A stretch of DNA of 44,503 nucleotides from positions 1 through 44,503 of the forward strand of contig NZ_JARGND010000025.1 of the NCBI RefSeq assembly GCF_029212645.1, written 5' to 3'. Numbering within the stretch: the first letter of the stretch is position 1; each line of letters begins with the position of its first letter. The translations under genes and the position numbers were made by a program. Source of the DNA: Vannielia sp. (lineage in GTDB: Bacteria > Pseudomonadota > Alphaproteobacteria > Rhodobacterales > Rhodobacteraceae). Below are positions 15,725 through 23,646 of this stretch, piece by piece. The notes below the pieces were generated by a model. The model saw only the letters and a program-made list of their open reading frames with translations. It was not told the origin of the DNA and searched no databases.

Positions 15725-16885
15725 ATGGATGCCTTGCAAAACACCCTCGATCTTCTGGCCGATCTGGTGGCCTTTCCCACCGTGTCGTCCGAAAGCAATC
15801 TTGCGATCATTCACCTGCTCGCAGACCGGCTCGAAAGTGCTGGTGCGCGGGTGGAGGTCATGGTCGATGACAGCGGGAAAAAAGCAAACCTTTACGCAAC
15901 CTTAGGCCCTGATGAGCCGGGCGGCGTGTTGCTCTCGGGCCACTCTGATGTCGTGCCTGTTGCCGGGCAAGACTGGTCGTCGGATCCGTTCCGCATGGAG
16001 GCCCGTGAGGGGCGCCTTTATGGGCGGGGCACCTGTGACATGAAGGGCTTCATCGCCGCCGCCGTCACCATGGCCCCGCGCCTCGCCCCGCACTGCACCG
16101 CCCGCCCGCTTCACTTCGCCTTTACTCATGACGAGGAAGTTGGATGCCTCGGCGCCAAGGCCCTCGCCGAAATTCTGGCCACCAAACAAACCCTCCCCAC
16201 CATCGCCGTGATCGGAGAGCCAACGGGGATGCAGCTGGTCGAGGGGCACAAGGGGTGCTGTGAGTACACCACCCGCTTTGAGGGCCGCGCGGGCCATGGC
16301 TCTGATCCGGCGGCGGGGGTGAATGCGGTGGAATACGCGGTGCGCTATGTGGCGCGTCTGATGGAAATTAAGGAGGCGTTAAAGGGCCGTGCGCCACCCG
16401 AAAGTCGGTTCGATCCACCTTGGACCACGGTAAATACCGGGGGATTACAGGGTGGTAGCGTCCACAACGTTATCCCGTCCCAAGCTGAGGTGTTGTGGGA
16501 GATGCGCCCGGTCATTGAGGCTGACGCCCAATTTGTAAGGGGAGAGATGCGCCGCTACGCTGAAGAGGTTTTGCTGCCTCTCATGCGCGAGGTGGCCCCC
16601 GAAGCAGCGATAACCACGGAGGTGGTGGGCGAGGTCGGCGGCCTCGAACCCATGGACGACGGCGCTGCCGCAGCTTTAGTGCGTGCTCTGACCGGAGCCA
16701 ACGGCGGCGGGCTGGTGCCTTTCAATACCGAGGCCGGGATTTTCCAGAACCTCGGGATGGATGTGGTTATCTGTGGCCCCGGCCATATAGAACAGGCTCA
16801 CAAACCGGATGAATACTTGGAAATTTCGCAGTTGTCCCAATGTCTTGCAATGCTGGATCGGCTCGCCCCAAGGCTCACGTCCTGA
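15725..16885 (+). CDS. argE: acetylornithine deacetylase
   Basis: A 386-residue M20-family di-zinc hydrolase that releases acetate from N-acetylornithine in arginine synthesis. Metal-site motifs are in order: LLSGHSDVVPVAGQDW, GRGTCDMKGFIAA, the catalytic HDEEVGCLGA, and near the C-terminus GPGHIEQAHKPDEY. The dimerisation domain has EGRAGHGSDPAAGVNA. Its length fits ArgE of alphaproteobacteria. ATG 15725 starts right at the fold; a ribosome site is not evident (GCGACC before it). It is transcribed alone. A related M20 deacylase acting on another N-acyl amino acid is possible, but sequence features favour ArgE. Confidence 0.88.
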   Translation: MDALQNTLDLLADLVAFPTVSSESNLAIIHLLADRLESAGARVEVMVDDSGKKANLYATLGPDEPGGVLLSGHSDVVPVAGQDWSSDPFRMEAREGRLYGRGTCDMKGFIAAAVTMAPRLAPHCTARPLHFAFTHDEEVGCLGAKALAEILATKQTLPTIAVIGEPTGMQLVEGHKGCCEYTTRFEGRAGHGSDPAAGVNAVEYAVRYVARLMEIKEALKGRAPPESRFDPPWTTVNTGGLQGGSVHNVIPSQAEVLWEMRPVIEADAQFVRGEMRRYAEEVLLPLMREVAPEAAITTEVVGEVGGLEPMDDGAAAALVRALTGANGGGLVPFNTEAGIFQNLGMDVVICGPGHIEQAHKPDEYLEISQLSQCLAMLDRLAPRLTS

Positions 16886-16934
16886 GCACATTCAAAGGCT
16901 CGTTGAGCGCCGCGGCACCCCGCTACTCAGCCGG

Positions 16935-18350
16935 TCATGCGGCAGATTTCCCAAGGGTCACGGTATTGCGTCCCTGCGCTTTGGATGACATCAGCGCCTG
17001 ATCCGCCCGGTCAATCAGCGCGTCCAAAAGGACCTCTGTCGGCAGGTCAGGGGCATCGGTTGCATCCGGTGCCGTGCCGCCGATAGCCACCCCGATTGAA
17101 ACGGTTTGGTGAAGCTCATTGTTATCGGGTAGGCGAATTGGTTCCGCTTCGATCAATCTGCACAGGCGCAATGCCGCTGCCTTGGCCTCCTCGGAGGTGG
17201 TATTGGGCATGGCGATGAGAAACTCCTCGCCGCCAATCCTTGCCACCAGATCAACGCTGCGCATATTGCGCGCGATCCGCCCTGCCACGGTGCACAAGAC
17301 CGCATCGCCCGAGGCATGGCCCCAAGTATCGTTGACCCGTTTGAAGTGATCGAGATCAAGGACCATCACCGCGAAGGGTTGGTTTTTCAGCAGGGCTGAT
17401 TCACGCATCCGGGCCAGGTGGGGCAGAGCGTAACGGCGGTTGAAGAGGCCGGTCAACGGGTCAGTCAACGCCAGTTTAAGCCCATCACGCACCCGGCGGC
17501 GCAACTGATCGGCCTCGTGCTTCCTGATGAGTTGCTGCGCGACCCTCAGGGCAAATCCCTCCCCTTCCAGCGGCAGCTCAGCCACATCGGCGGCCCCGAG
17601 ATCCAGTGCCATTGCCGCCATGGCGGGGTCGGACTGTGGCAGGAGTACTACGGCGGCAGAATGGCGAGACCATCGCCGCGCCCGCAGCTCACTCATCAAT
17701 TGCAGCCCGTCGCCCGGCTCATCGAGGGTGGCGGCGATGACGTAAAGGTCCTGCACATTGGGGTTGCTGTCTTTCAGGGCGGAGGCGCGGCTGAGAACGG
17801 TAATGCGATGTGATAGGTGAGGTGCCAAAGCATGCTTCCAACGCAGCGCTTCCGCAGGATCCCTCGCCACCAAGCCAATCCGTGCAGGCCGGGTAAAGCT
17901 GCTACCGGCCTCGGCCAGCCCCAAGGCTTGGCTTGTCGTGCCGCGCAGCCGCAATTCATCAGAAATTTCGCGTGTTCGCAGCAGGTTACGAATGCGCGCG
18001 AGCAACAAGGCTTCGTTCAGCGGCTTGGGGTGAAAAGCATCGGCACCGGCAGAAAGCGCATCGCGCGCCATGCTTTGCGCAGTCATCTCAGCGTTGGGGG
18101 TGCCGGTTACAATCACCGGCAAAGCGGCGGTTTCACGGTTGTTGCGAAGCGCCCGGACGCTGTCAAGTGCCGTGCACTCACGGCCAGTATAGTCGAGAAT
18201 CACCAGGCGCGGCCGCACCCGGCGCACCTCGGTCAGCACGTTGGTTGCACTGTCACGCGCACAAACGTCGTAACAGGCTGTCGACAGCTTGACCTTGAGC
18301 ACAATGCGGTTGGTCGCCACATCGTCCACGATCAGGATACTTCCCGGCAT
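16935..18350 (-). CDS. pleD: PleD-like response regulator diguanylate cyclase
   Basis: A 471-residue REC-REC-GGDEF protein that makes cyclic di-GMP from two GTP. The first receiver (~4-125) keeps D9/D10, the phospho-acceptor D53 (VILDYTG), the switch Thr and K109. The second receiver (~156-275) has no acceptor Asp and is degenerate, as in Caulobacter PleD. The cyclase domain (~290-465) has DPLTGLFNRRY, active-site GGEEF (373-377) and the inhibitory RxxD site R364-D367 five residues before it, so product inhibition should work. ATG 18350 follows GGAAGGAA. No divK is adjacent, although pleD usually follows divK in relatives. It diverges from the DUF3572 gene. Confidence 0.88.
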   Translation of the reverse strand: MPGSILIVDDVATNRIVLKVKLSTACYDVCARDSATNVLTEVRRVRPRLVILDYTGRECTALDSVRALRNNRETAALPVIVTGTPNAEMTAQSMARDALSAGADAFHPKPLNEALLLARIRNLLRTREISDELRLRGTTSQALGLAEAGSSFTRPARIGLVARDPAEALRWKHALAPHLSHRITVLSRASALKDSNPNVQDLYVIAATLDEPGDGLQLMSELRARRWSRHSAAVVLLPQSDPAMAAMALDLGAADVAELPLEGEGFALRVAQQLIRKHEADQLRRRVRDGLKLALTDPLTGLFNRRYALPHLARMRESALLKNQPFAVMVLDLDHFKRVNDTWGHASGDAVLCTVAGRIARNMRSVDLVARIGGEEFLIAMPNTTSEEAKAAALRLCRLIEAEPIRLPDNNELHQTVSIGVAIGGTAPDATDAPDLPTEVLLDALIDRADQALMSSKAQGRNTVTLGKSAA

Positions 18351-18452
18351 CGCTTATTTCCTTCCGTGGATATCCGCGACCTTTTCCCTATTCCGCCTAC
18401 TCTGTATGCAGATTGGTTAAGAAAACCTTTCCAAGCGTCAACGAGGTGGAAA

Positions 18453-18731
18453 ATGAAGCGGGATGTGGCCGAAACAATAGCGCTCAAGGCCTTGGGCTGG
18501 CTGGCCGGAAATGATGATCTATTGCCCGTTTTCCTTGGTTCCACTGGCGTTTCGGAGGCCGATTTGCGGGCGCGGGCAAGTGAGCCGGAGTTTCTTGCCT
18601 CTGTGCTGGATTTCCTGACGATGGATGACCAATGGGTGACCGAGTTCTGCCAATCGGAAGGCTTGGACTACACCACACCCATGCAGGCGCGGACCTATTT
18701 GCCCGGCGGCGACCTGCCAAACTGGACCTGA
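18453..18731 (+). CDS. DUF3572 family protein
   Basis: A 92-residue acidic protein (MKRDVAETIALKALGWLAGN...) matching the compact alphaproteobacterial DUF3572 pattern: LKALGWLAGNDDLLPVFLGSTG, then LRARASEPEFLASVLDFLTMDDQWVTEFC. It is all-helical in appearance and has no signal or catalytic motif. ATG 18453 follows GAGGTGGA; the frame is open far upstream but only as a shadow of pleD. Four bases separate its stop from the HAD gene, so the two form an operon divergent from pleD. In relatives this family often lies by pleD/divK, which fits. Function unknown. Confidence 0.8.
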   Translation: MKRDVAETIALKALGWLAGNDDLLPVFLGSTGVSEADLRARASEPEFLASVLDFLTMDDQWVTEFCQSEGLDYTTPMQARTYLPGGDLPNWT

Positions 18732-18735
18732 GCCG

Positions 18736-19431
18736 GTGAGGCGCGCCGCAGGTTTGCTGTTTGATAAAGACGGCACGCTTTTTGACTTCCAGAAGAGCTG
18801 GGCGCGCTTCACGCTTCGGCTCATTGATCGCTTGGCAGAGGGGGATGGCATGGTTAGCGCCAGGCTGGGTGTTGCCCTTGGGATCGCGCCGGATACAGGC
18901 CGCTTCTTGCCCGACAGCCCAATCATCGCGGGCACACCTGATGCGGCTGTGATTGCGGCTCTGCCCCACCTGCCCGGTTGGACGGCCGCGTCGCTGACGG
19001 ATTTGATCAACACTGAAGCTGCGCAGGTGCCGCAAGTTGAGGCCGTTCCTCTGCAGCGGCTTTTCACCGCTCTTGCAAGCGCGGGCCACCCGCTTGGGAT
19101 TGCCACAAATGACGCTGAGAATAGCGCGAAGGCCCACCTTCAAGCCGCTGGAATAGAGGAATATTTTGAGTTTATCGCCGGTTATGATAGCGGCTTTGGT
19201 GCCAAGCCAGAACCCGGTCAATGCAACGCCTTTACAAAGGCCGTCGCCCTGCCGCCAGAGAGCTGCGTAATGGTTGGCGACAGCCTGCATGATCTCATCG
19301 CCGGGCGCGCTGCCGGGATGCGCTGTGTTGCCGTCCTTACCGGCGTTGCGGATGCAAAAACCCTCGCGCCGCACGCCGATGCTGTTTTTCCTGATATCGG
19401 CCATCTGCCCGCATGGCTGGCGCAAATCTAA
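18736..19431 (+). CDS. HAD-superfamily hydrolase, phosphoglycolate phosphatase-like
   Basis: A 231-residue HAD phosphatase with motif I LLFDKDGTLFDF (nucleophile Asp and acid/base Asp), an inserted helical cap (~18-90), motif II near GIATNDAENS (Thr), the motif III Lys in GFGAKPEPG and motif IV VMVGDSLHDLIAG. This is the Gph/PGP type, acting on small phosphate esters such as phosphoglycolate. The substrate cannot be told from sequence. It starts with GTG at 18736, four bases after the DUF3572 stop, so translation is likely coupled. The fold begins at once, so no signal peptide is expected. Confidence 0.85.
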   Translation: MRRAAGLLFDKDGTLFDFQKSWARFTLRLIDRLAEGDGMVSARLGVALGIAPDTGRFLPDSPIIAGTPDAAVIAALPHLPGWTAASLTDLINTEAAQVPQVEAVPLQRLFTALASAGHPLGIATNDAENSAKAHLQAAGIEEYFEFIAGYDSGFGAKPEPGQCNAFTKAVALPPESCVMVGDSLHDLIAGRAAGMRCVAVLTGVADAKTLAPHADAVFPDIGHLPAWLAQI

Positions 19432-19457
19432 CTCTTCTGTCGCATCTTCGCGCTTTG

Positions 19458-19493
19458 TTAACGCGTATCTCCTAGTCTGGCCAACGAGTTAAC
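19458..19493. promoter_or_regulatory. paired GTTAAC sites upstream of the H-NOX operon
   Basis: TTAAC occurs at 19458-19462 and 19489-19493, each in a GTTAAC palindrome, in the 74-bp leader of the H-NOX gene. TTAAC-type half-sites are bound by CtrA in alphaproteobacteria, but the spacing here is not the canonical TTAA-N7-TTAA. The role is speculative. Confidence 0.25.
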
Positions 19494-19505
19494 TGTGGTG
19501 ATTGC

Positions 19506-20117
19506 ATGCATGGGCTGATCAATCGGGCGGTGCAGTGCTTCGTGCGCGATATCTACGGGCCGCAGGCCTGGGCAGAACTGGCCGCTTCGGTTGGTGTGGG
19601 TATCGAGGGTTTCGAGGCAATGCTGGTCTATGAAGACAAGGTAACGGAGCAACTGGTCTCCGATCTGGCACGGCTGCGCGGGCGGCCCGCCTCGGATATT
19701 CTGGAGGATCTGGGCACCTATCTCGTTACCCATGAAAACACCCGTGCCATTCGGCGACTGCTTCGCTTTGGTGGTGAGACCTTTCTGGAGTTTCTCTATT
19801 CGCTGGATGATTTGCCCGATCGGGCCCGCCTTGCGGTGCCGGAGCTTGACCTGCCGCAACTGCGCCTGAGTGAATTGGAGCCGGGGCGCTACATCCTGCA
19901 TGCAAGCTCTCACCACATCGGGTTTGGCGCGGTCTTGGTAGGGATTCTGCGCGCTTTGGCAGATGACTATGGCACCTTGGCGTTGCTCGAACTCACAGGG
20001 GAGCATCCGCACGAAGAGCTGCTGGCGATCGAATTGCTCGACGCCGATTTTGCCGAAGGCAACAGCTTTACGCTCGGGAGCGGGCTGGCCTCTTTCAGCC
20101 AGGAAGGTGCGGCGTGA
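19506..20117 (+). CDS. H-NOX (HNOB) domain protein lacking the canonical heme ligands
   Basis: A 203-residue stand-alone H-NOX-fold protein starting MHGLINRAVQCFVRDIYG, the usual HNOB opening. The FLEFLYSLDDLPDRARL segment aligns with the proximal-helix region of known H-NOX proteins (FLMMMDEVHLQL in the Thermoanaerobacter protein). The proximal heme His falls at Pro104. The YxSxR motif that grips heme propionates reads HASSH (132-136). Heme binding in the usual way is therefore doubtful; H132, H136 or H137 might coordinate heme or a metal instead. The gene overlaps the GGDEF gene by four bases (GTGA), so it should regulate that cyclase. Ordinary members sense NO. Confidence 0.85.
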   Translation: MHGLINRAVQCFVRDIYGPQAWAELAASVGVGIEGFEAMLVYEDKVTEQLVSDLARLRGRPASDILEDLGTYLVTHENTRAIRRLLRFGGETFLEFLYSLDDLPDRARLAVPELDLPQLRLSELEPGRYILHASSHHIGFGAVLVGILRALADDYGTLALLELTGEHPHEELLAIELLDADFAEGNSFTLGSGLASFSQEGAA

Positions 20118-21160
20118 GCATGAATCCCGGCCAGGAACTACATGGGGGCGATGGCGAAGCCCAAGGCCTGCCGATCATGCCCGAGGCGCTTGATCGGCTG
20201 ATGCCAATGCACCTTTTGCTCAACCAGGCAGGCCATATCACCCGCGCCGGGCCAAGCCTGCAAAAACTGAGGCCAGATCAACAGCTTGCAGGCGCGCGGT
20301 TTCTTGAGGTCTTTGAGTTGAAACGCCCTGCCGGAGCAACGCGGGTTAGCGACTTGCTTCGCGCTGAAGGGGGGCGACTGCGGCTCACTTTTCGCTCGTG
20401 TCCCCGGACCGGTTTTGTTGGGCTGGTCTCCAAGCTGCCGGGGGACGCCGGGCTGATCGTCAACCTTTCTTTCGGGTTCAACGTGATCGAAGCCGTGCAG
20501 GACTATGCCCTTACCGGGGCGGATTTCGCGGCCACCGATCTGGCGGTTGAAATGCTCTATCTGGTTGAGGCCAAAACTGCGGCGATGAGCGAATCCAGAG
20601 CGCTCAACCAGCGGCTTCACGGGGCCAAGCTCGCCGCTGAGGAGCAGGCCTATACCGATATCCTCACCGGCCTCTCCAATCGCCGCGCCATGGATGAGGT
20701 GCTTGAACGGCTTACCACATCCGCAAGCCGGTTTGGGTTGATGAACCTCGATCTCGACTTTTTTAAATCCGTCAACGACACCCTTGGGCATGCCGCCGGG
20801 GATCATGTGTTGCGAGTGGTTGCAGAGGTGCTGCGTGCCCAGACCCGCGAAAACGATTTGATCGTGCGGGCGGGAGGGGATGAGTTTGTGCTGATCTTCG
20901 TGGGCACATCAAACCTCGACCAGCTTTGCGATCTGGGGCGCCGGATCATCGCGAGCCTTGAAGAGCCGATTCCCTTTGAGGGTGAAGTTTGCCGGATATC
21001 GGGGAGCGTTGGCCTTACGGTTTCGGATTTTTATACGGTGCCCTCCGTCGAGCAAATGATGCAGCACGCTGATGCCGCTCTTTATGCGTCCAAACGGGGA
21101 GGGCGCGGGCGGGTCACGGTTTACACGCCTGAGTTGGATGGCATGGCACCAGCTGGCTAG
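20114..21160 (+). CDS. H-NOX-associated diguanylate cyclase
   Basis: A 348-residue cytosolic GGDEF protein. The N-terminal part (~20-135) looks like an H-NOX-associated (HNOBA/PAS-like) domain (MPMHLLLNQAGHITRAGPSLQKL...FLEVFELKRP). A helical linker (~140-180) follows, then the cyclase with TDILTGLSNRRAMDE, DLDFFKSVNDTLGHAAGD and GGDEF at 254-258. The RxxD inhibitory site is R245-D248. All catalytic residues are present, so it should make c-di-GMP. It starts with GTG 20114, overlapping the H-NOX stop; an ATG two codons later is possible. Comparable H-NOX/GGDEF pairs in Rhodobacteraceae link NO or redox signals to c-di-GMP. Confidence 0.9.
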   Translation: MSMNPGQELHGGDGEAQGLPIMPEALDRLMPMHLLLNQAGHITRAGPSLQKLRPDQQLAGARFLEVFELKRPAGATRVSDLLRAEGGRLRLTFRSCPRTGFVGLVSKLPGDAGLIVNLSFGFNVIEAVQDYALTGADFAATDLAVEMLYLVEAKTAAMSESRALNQRLHGAKLAAEEQAYTDILTGLSNRRAMDEVLERLTTSASRFGLMNLDLDFFKSVNDTLGHAAGDHVLRVVAEVLRAQTRENDLIVRAGGDEFVLIFVGTSNLDQLCDLGRRIIASLEEPIPFEGEVCRISGSVGLTVSDFYTVPSVEQMMQHADAALYASKRGGRGRVTVYTPELDGMAPAG

Positions 21161-21531
21161 GTGTTCAGCCCCAACATGTGGTGGTTTATTGATATATGAC
21201 CATCAAAAGACTGCCCTATGGGGCAGGTTCGTCGCGGCAGCGCCCTAAACATTTTCCGGCAGGCGATTTGCGCAGCTGATCTGCCGAGAGGGCTCCCAAA
21301 CCGCCAGATCTGGAAAACAGCGATTTCAGATTTCGCCCGCAAAGCCGGATCCCTCCATAACCTTATACCCAGAGTATCTATCTGGAACTCGGGGTCGGAT
21401 CGGTTCATCCTAAATCCGCTCCGGAAAATGCCGGGACTGATCAACTGGCTGTGCAGGTTCAGCACCTACAGAGGCACCCATTCGGCGTGCAACTGCGTGA
21501 AGCACTGTCGGCTCAGGGGAGGTAAAACGGC
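21161..21531. other. intergenic stretch without a convincing gene; weak hairpin at 21211-21226
   Basis: Between the cyclase and tRNA-Glu, frames of about 100 codons exist on both strands but lack ribosome-binding sites and recognisable motifs. CTGCCC-TATG-GGGCAG (21211-21226) forms a short hairpin 50 bp after the cyclase stop. On the minus strand it is followed by TCTTTTG, so it might end transcription leaving tRNA-Glu, or fold as a poor terminator for the cyclase. Confidence 0.3.
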
Positions 21532-21606
21532 TGGTACCCCGTAGGGGAATCGAACCCCTCTTTCCAGGTTGAAAACCTGGCGTCCTAACCGATAGACGAA
21601 CGGGGC
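21532..21606 (-). tRNA. tRNA-Glu (UUC)
   Basis: A complete 75-nt cloverleaf on the minus strand: acceptor GCCCCGT with ACGGGGT, D arm, anticodon stem CCAGG/CCTGG with loop TTTTCAA (anticodon TTC), T arm with loop TTCGATT, discriminator A and encoded CCA. It closely matches alphaproteobacterial tRNA-Glu. Confidence 0.97.
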
Positions 21607-21650
21607 AGGGTCCAGCCGTGGGGCGCTGTGTAGGCAAAGCAGCGGGGCGG

Positions 21651-21686
21651 CGCAAGAGGTTTTTATCCCGCTCTTGCGTTATTTTT
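21651..21686 (+). terminator. hairpin with T-run upstream of tRNA-Glu
   Basis: CGCAAGAG (21651-21658) pairs with CTCTTGCG (21671-21678), followed by TTATTTTT. It has the form of an intrinsic terminator on the plus strand, though no plus-strand gene lies just before it. It may protect the leftward tRNA/recJ region from antisense read-through. Confidence 0.45.
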
Positions 21687-21894
21687 CGCGTGGCCTTTCC
21701 CACCTTGTCCCTCAACATGACTGGGGATTGCCGGGTGGTGGAGGTGACGGGGTTGAAAGCCTGGCCTCAAGTCCAGGATAGCCGGTCAGAGAGGCCGTTT
21801 CGGTGGCTCTTCAGGGGGCAATCTGGGGTTGTATCAACCCGTTGCGGAAGGTGTGATCCGGGTTTTGCAAACTTCGGGCAACCCTAACGCCCGG

Positions 21895-23646
21895 TCAAAC
21901 GGGTGAGGCGTCTTCAAGCCGGAGTTGCGGGCGCTGGCGGCCCTGCCAACTGTTCACTTCAAGCCGTCCCGCAAGGTGAAATGCGCCGCCGCGATGCTCT
22001 AGCAGGGCCTTGCCAAGCGGACCATCGGCGAGGCGAAAGCCGATGGCATCCAAGCGATGGCCCATCGCGGTGCGGATCGAGAGCTTCAGGTGGCCGTCGC
22101 CCACCACGCGGGCATCGGCGATGGCAACCTCGGGCAGCGCGAAGCGGGGGGCGGGGGCGGAGGCACCAAATGGTCCTGCCTGTTCCAGCTGTTCAATCAG
22201 GTCAACGGTGGCGGCGGTGGGCAGTAGCATCCCGTCCAGCCGCAGATCGCGCGGGCCGCTGGCGCCCGCGCCCTGGCGGGCCAGCAGGTCACTCAGGCGC
22301 TCCATCGCAGGCTCAAGCTGCGCCTCGGAAAGCGACAGGCCAGCCGCCATTTTGTGCCCGCCGCCGCGCTCGATCAGCCCCTCGGCCTGCAATCGGTGAA
22401 CCGCAGCGCCAAGATCAACCCCGGCCACAGACCGCCCCGAGCCCTTGCCAAGCCCGCCTTCCAGCCCGATCACGACGGCGGGGCGGTTGGTGGCCTCCTT
22501 CAGGCGCGAGGCGACGATGCCCACCACGCCGGGGTGCCAGCCCTCGCCTGCGGCCCAAACAAGCGGGGCCTCAACGCCACGCGCCTCTGCCTGCGCCATG
22601 GCACCTTCCTGCACCTGCGCTTCAATTTCGCGCCGCTCATGGTTGAGCGCATCAAGCCGTTCGGCCAGCGCCTGCGCCTCGGCGGTGTCATCTGTCGCAA
22701 GCAGGCGGGCGCCTAGATCGGCCTTTCCCACCCGTCCGCCTGCGTTGATCCGCGGCCCGAGCAAATATCCAAGGTGATAGGACGTTGGCGCGCGGTCCAT
22801 TCCGGCCACATCGGCAAGCGCGGCAAGGCCCGGATGGGCGCGGTGGGCCATCACCCTCAGCCCTTGGCGCACCAAGGCGCGGTTAACGCCAATCAGCGGG
22901 GCGACATCCGCAACCGTTGCCAAGGCCACAAGATCCAGAAGTGTCATCAGGTCGGGCAGGGGCGCGCGACCGATGCCGCGCATCTGGCGATTGGCCTCGA
23001 CCAGCGCCAAAAACACCACCGCCGCCGCGCAGAGATGCCCCAATTCGCCGCTTTCGTCCTGTCGATTGGGGTTTACCACAGCGAGGGCGGGCGGCAGGGT
23101 TTCACCGCCGAGGTGATGGTCAAGCACCAGCACATCGGCGCGCCCCTCAGCCGCTGCGAGGGCCTCGTGAGACAGGGTGCCGCAATCGACGCAAATGATC
23201 AGGCTGTGACGCGCCGCCAGCTCACCAATCGCGGGGGCGTTGGGGCCATAGCCTTCTTCGATCCGGTCGGGGACATAGAGGGTCGCGGCCATGCCGAAAT
23301 GGCGAAACCAGCGGATCAGCAGCGCCGCAGAGCTGCCTCCATCCACATCGTAATCGGCAAAAACGGCAACATGTTCAGAGGCTTCTACCGCAGCGTTTAT
23401 CCGGGCGGCGGCTTTTTGCATGTCTTTCAGTCTGCGCGGATCTGGCAACAGATCGCGCAGGCTGGGGGCCAGGAATGGCTCTGCCTCTTCCGGGGGAACG
23501 CCGCGTTTGACCAGCATCCGCGCCAGCGGGCCGGGCAGCCCGGTGCCTTGCGCCATGGCCTCCGCCAGCCGGTCCTCATCGGCGCTGGGGCCGACCCAGC
23601 GGCGGCCTGTGAGGGAGTGTTCAACGCCGAGGTAGGCGGCAGCCAT
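21895..23646 (-). CDS. recJ: single-stranded-DNA-specific exonuclease RecJ
   Basis: A 583-residue 5'-3' single-strand exonuclease of the DHH family used in recombination and mismatch repair. Motifs: ADYDVDGGSSAALL (DHH motif I; usual DYDVDGATS), VDCGTLSHEAL, VLDHHLGGETLPPALAVVNPNR (the DHH), GYLLGPRINAGGRVGKADLGARLL, and in the DHHA1 domain GGGHKMAAGLSLSEAQLEPA. The C-terminal OB-like part follows. ATG 23646 overlaps the glpX stop (TGATG), with a GTG one codon earlier. It is the last gene of hom-glpX-recJ, a gene order common in Rhodobacteraceae. Confidence 0.95.
   Translation of the reverse strand: MAAAYLGVEHSLTGRRWVGPSADEDRLAEAMAQGTGLPGPLARMLVKRGVPPEEAEPFLAPSLRDLLPDPRRLKDMQKAAARINAAVEASEHVAVFADYDVDGGSSAALLIRWFRHFGMAATLYVPDRIEEGYGPNAPAIGELAARHSLIICVDCGTLSHEALAAAEGRADVLVLDHHLGGETLPPALAVVNPNRQDESGELGHLCAAAVVFLALVEANRQMRGIGRAPLPDLMTLLDLVALATVADVAPLIGVNRALVRQGLRVMAHRAHPGLAALADVAGMDRAPTSYHLGYLLGPRINAGGRVGKADLGARLLATDDTAEAQALAERLDALNHERREIEAQVQEGAMAQAEARGVEAPLVWAAGEGWHPGVVGIVASRLKEATNRPAVVIGLEGGLGKGSGRSVAGVDLGAAVHRLQAEGLIERGGGHKMAAGLSLSEAQLEPAMERLSDLLARQGAGASGPRDLRLDGMLLPTAATVDLIEQLEQAGPFGASAPAPRFALPEVAIADARVVGDGHLKLSIRTAMGHRLDAIGFRLADGPLGKALLEHRGGAFHLAGRLEVNSWQGRQRPQLRLEDASPV

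Noticed and set aside
17817-18452. Upstream in-frame extension of the DUF3572 gene
   Set aside because: The extension only reads through the complement of pleD; ATG 18453 with GAGGTGGA gives the family length.
21161-21531. Integrated island edge at the 3' end of tRNA-Glu
   Set aside because: No integrase, no duplicated tRNA 3' end and no foreign genes are visible; only a short gene-poor stretch.
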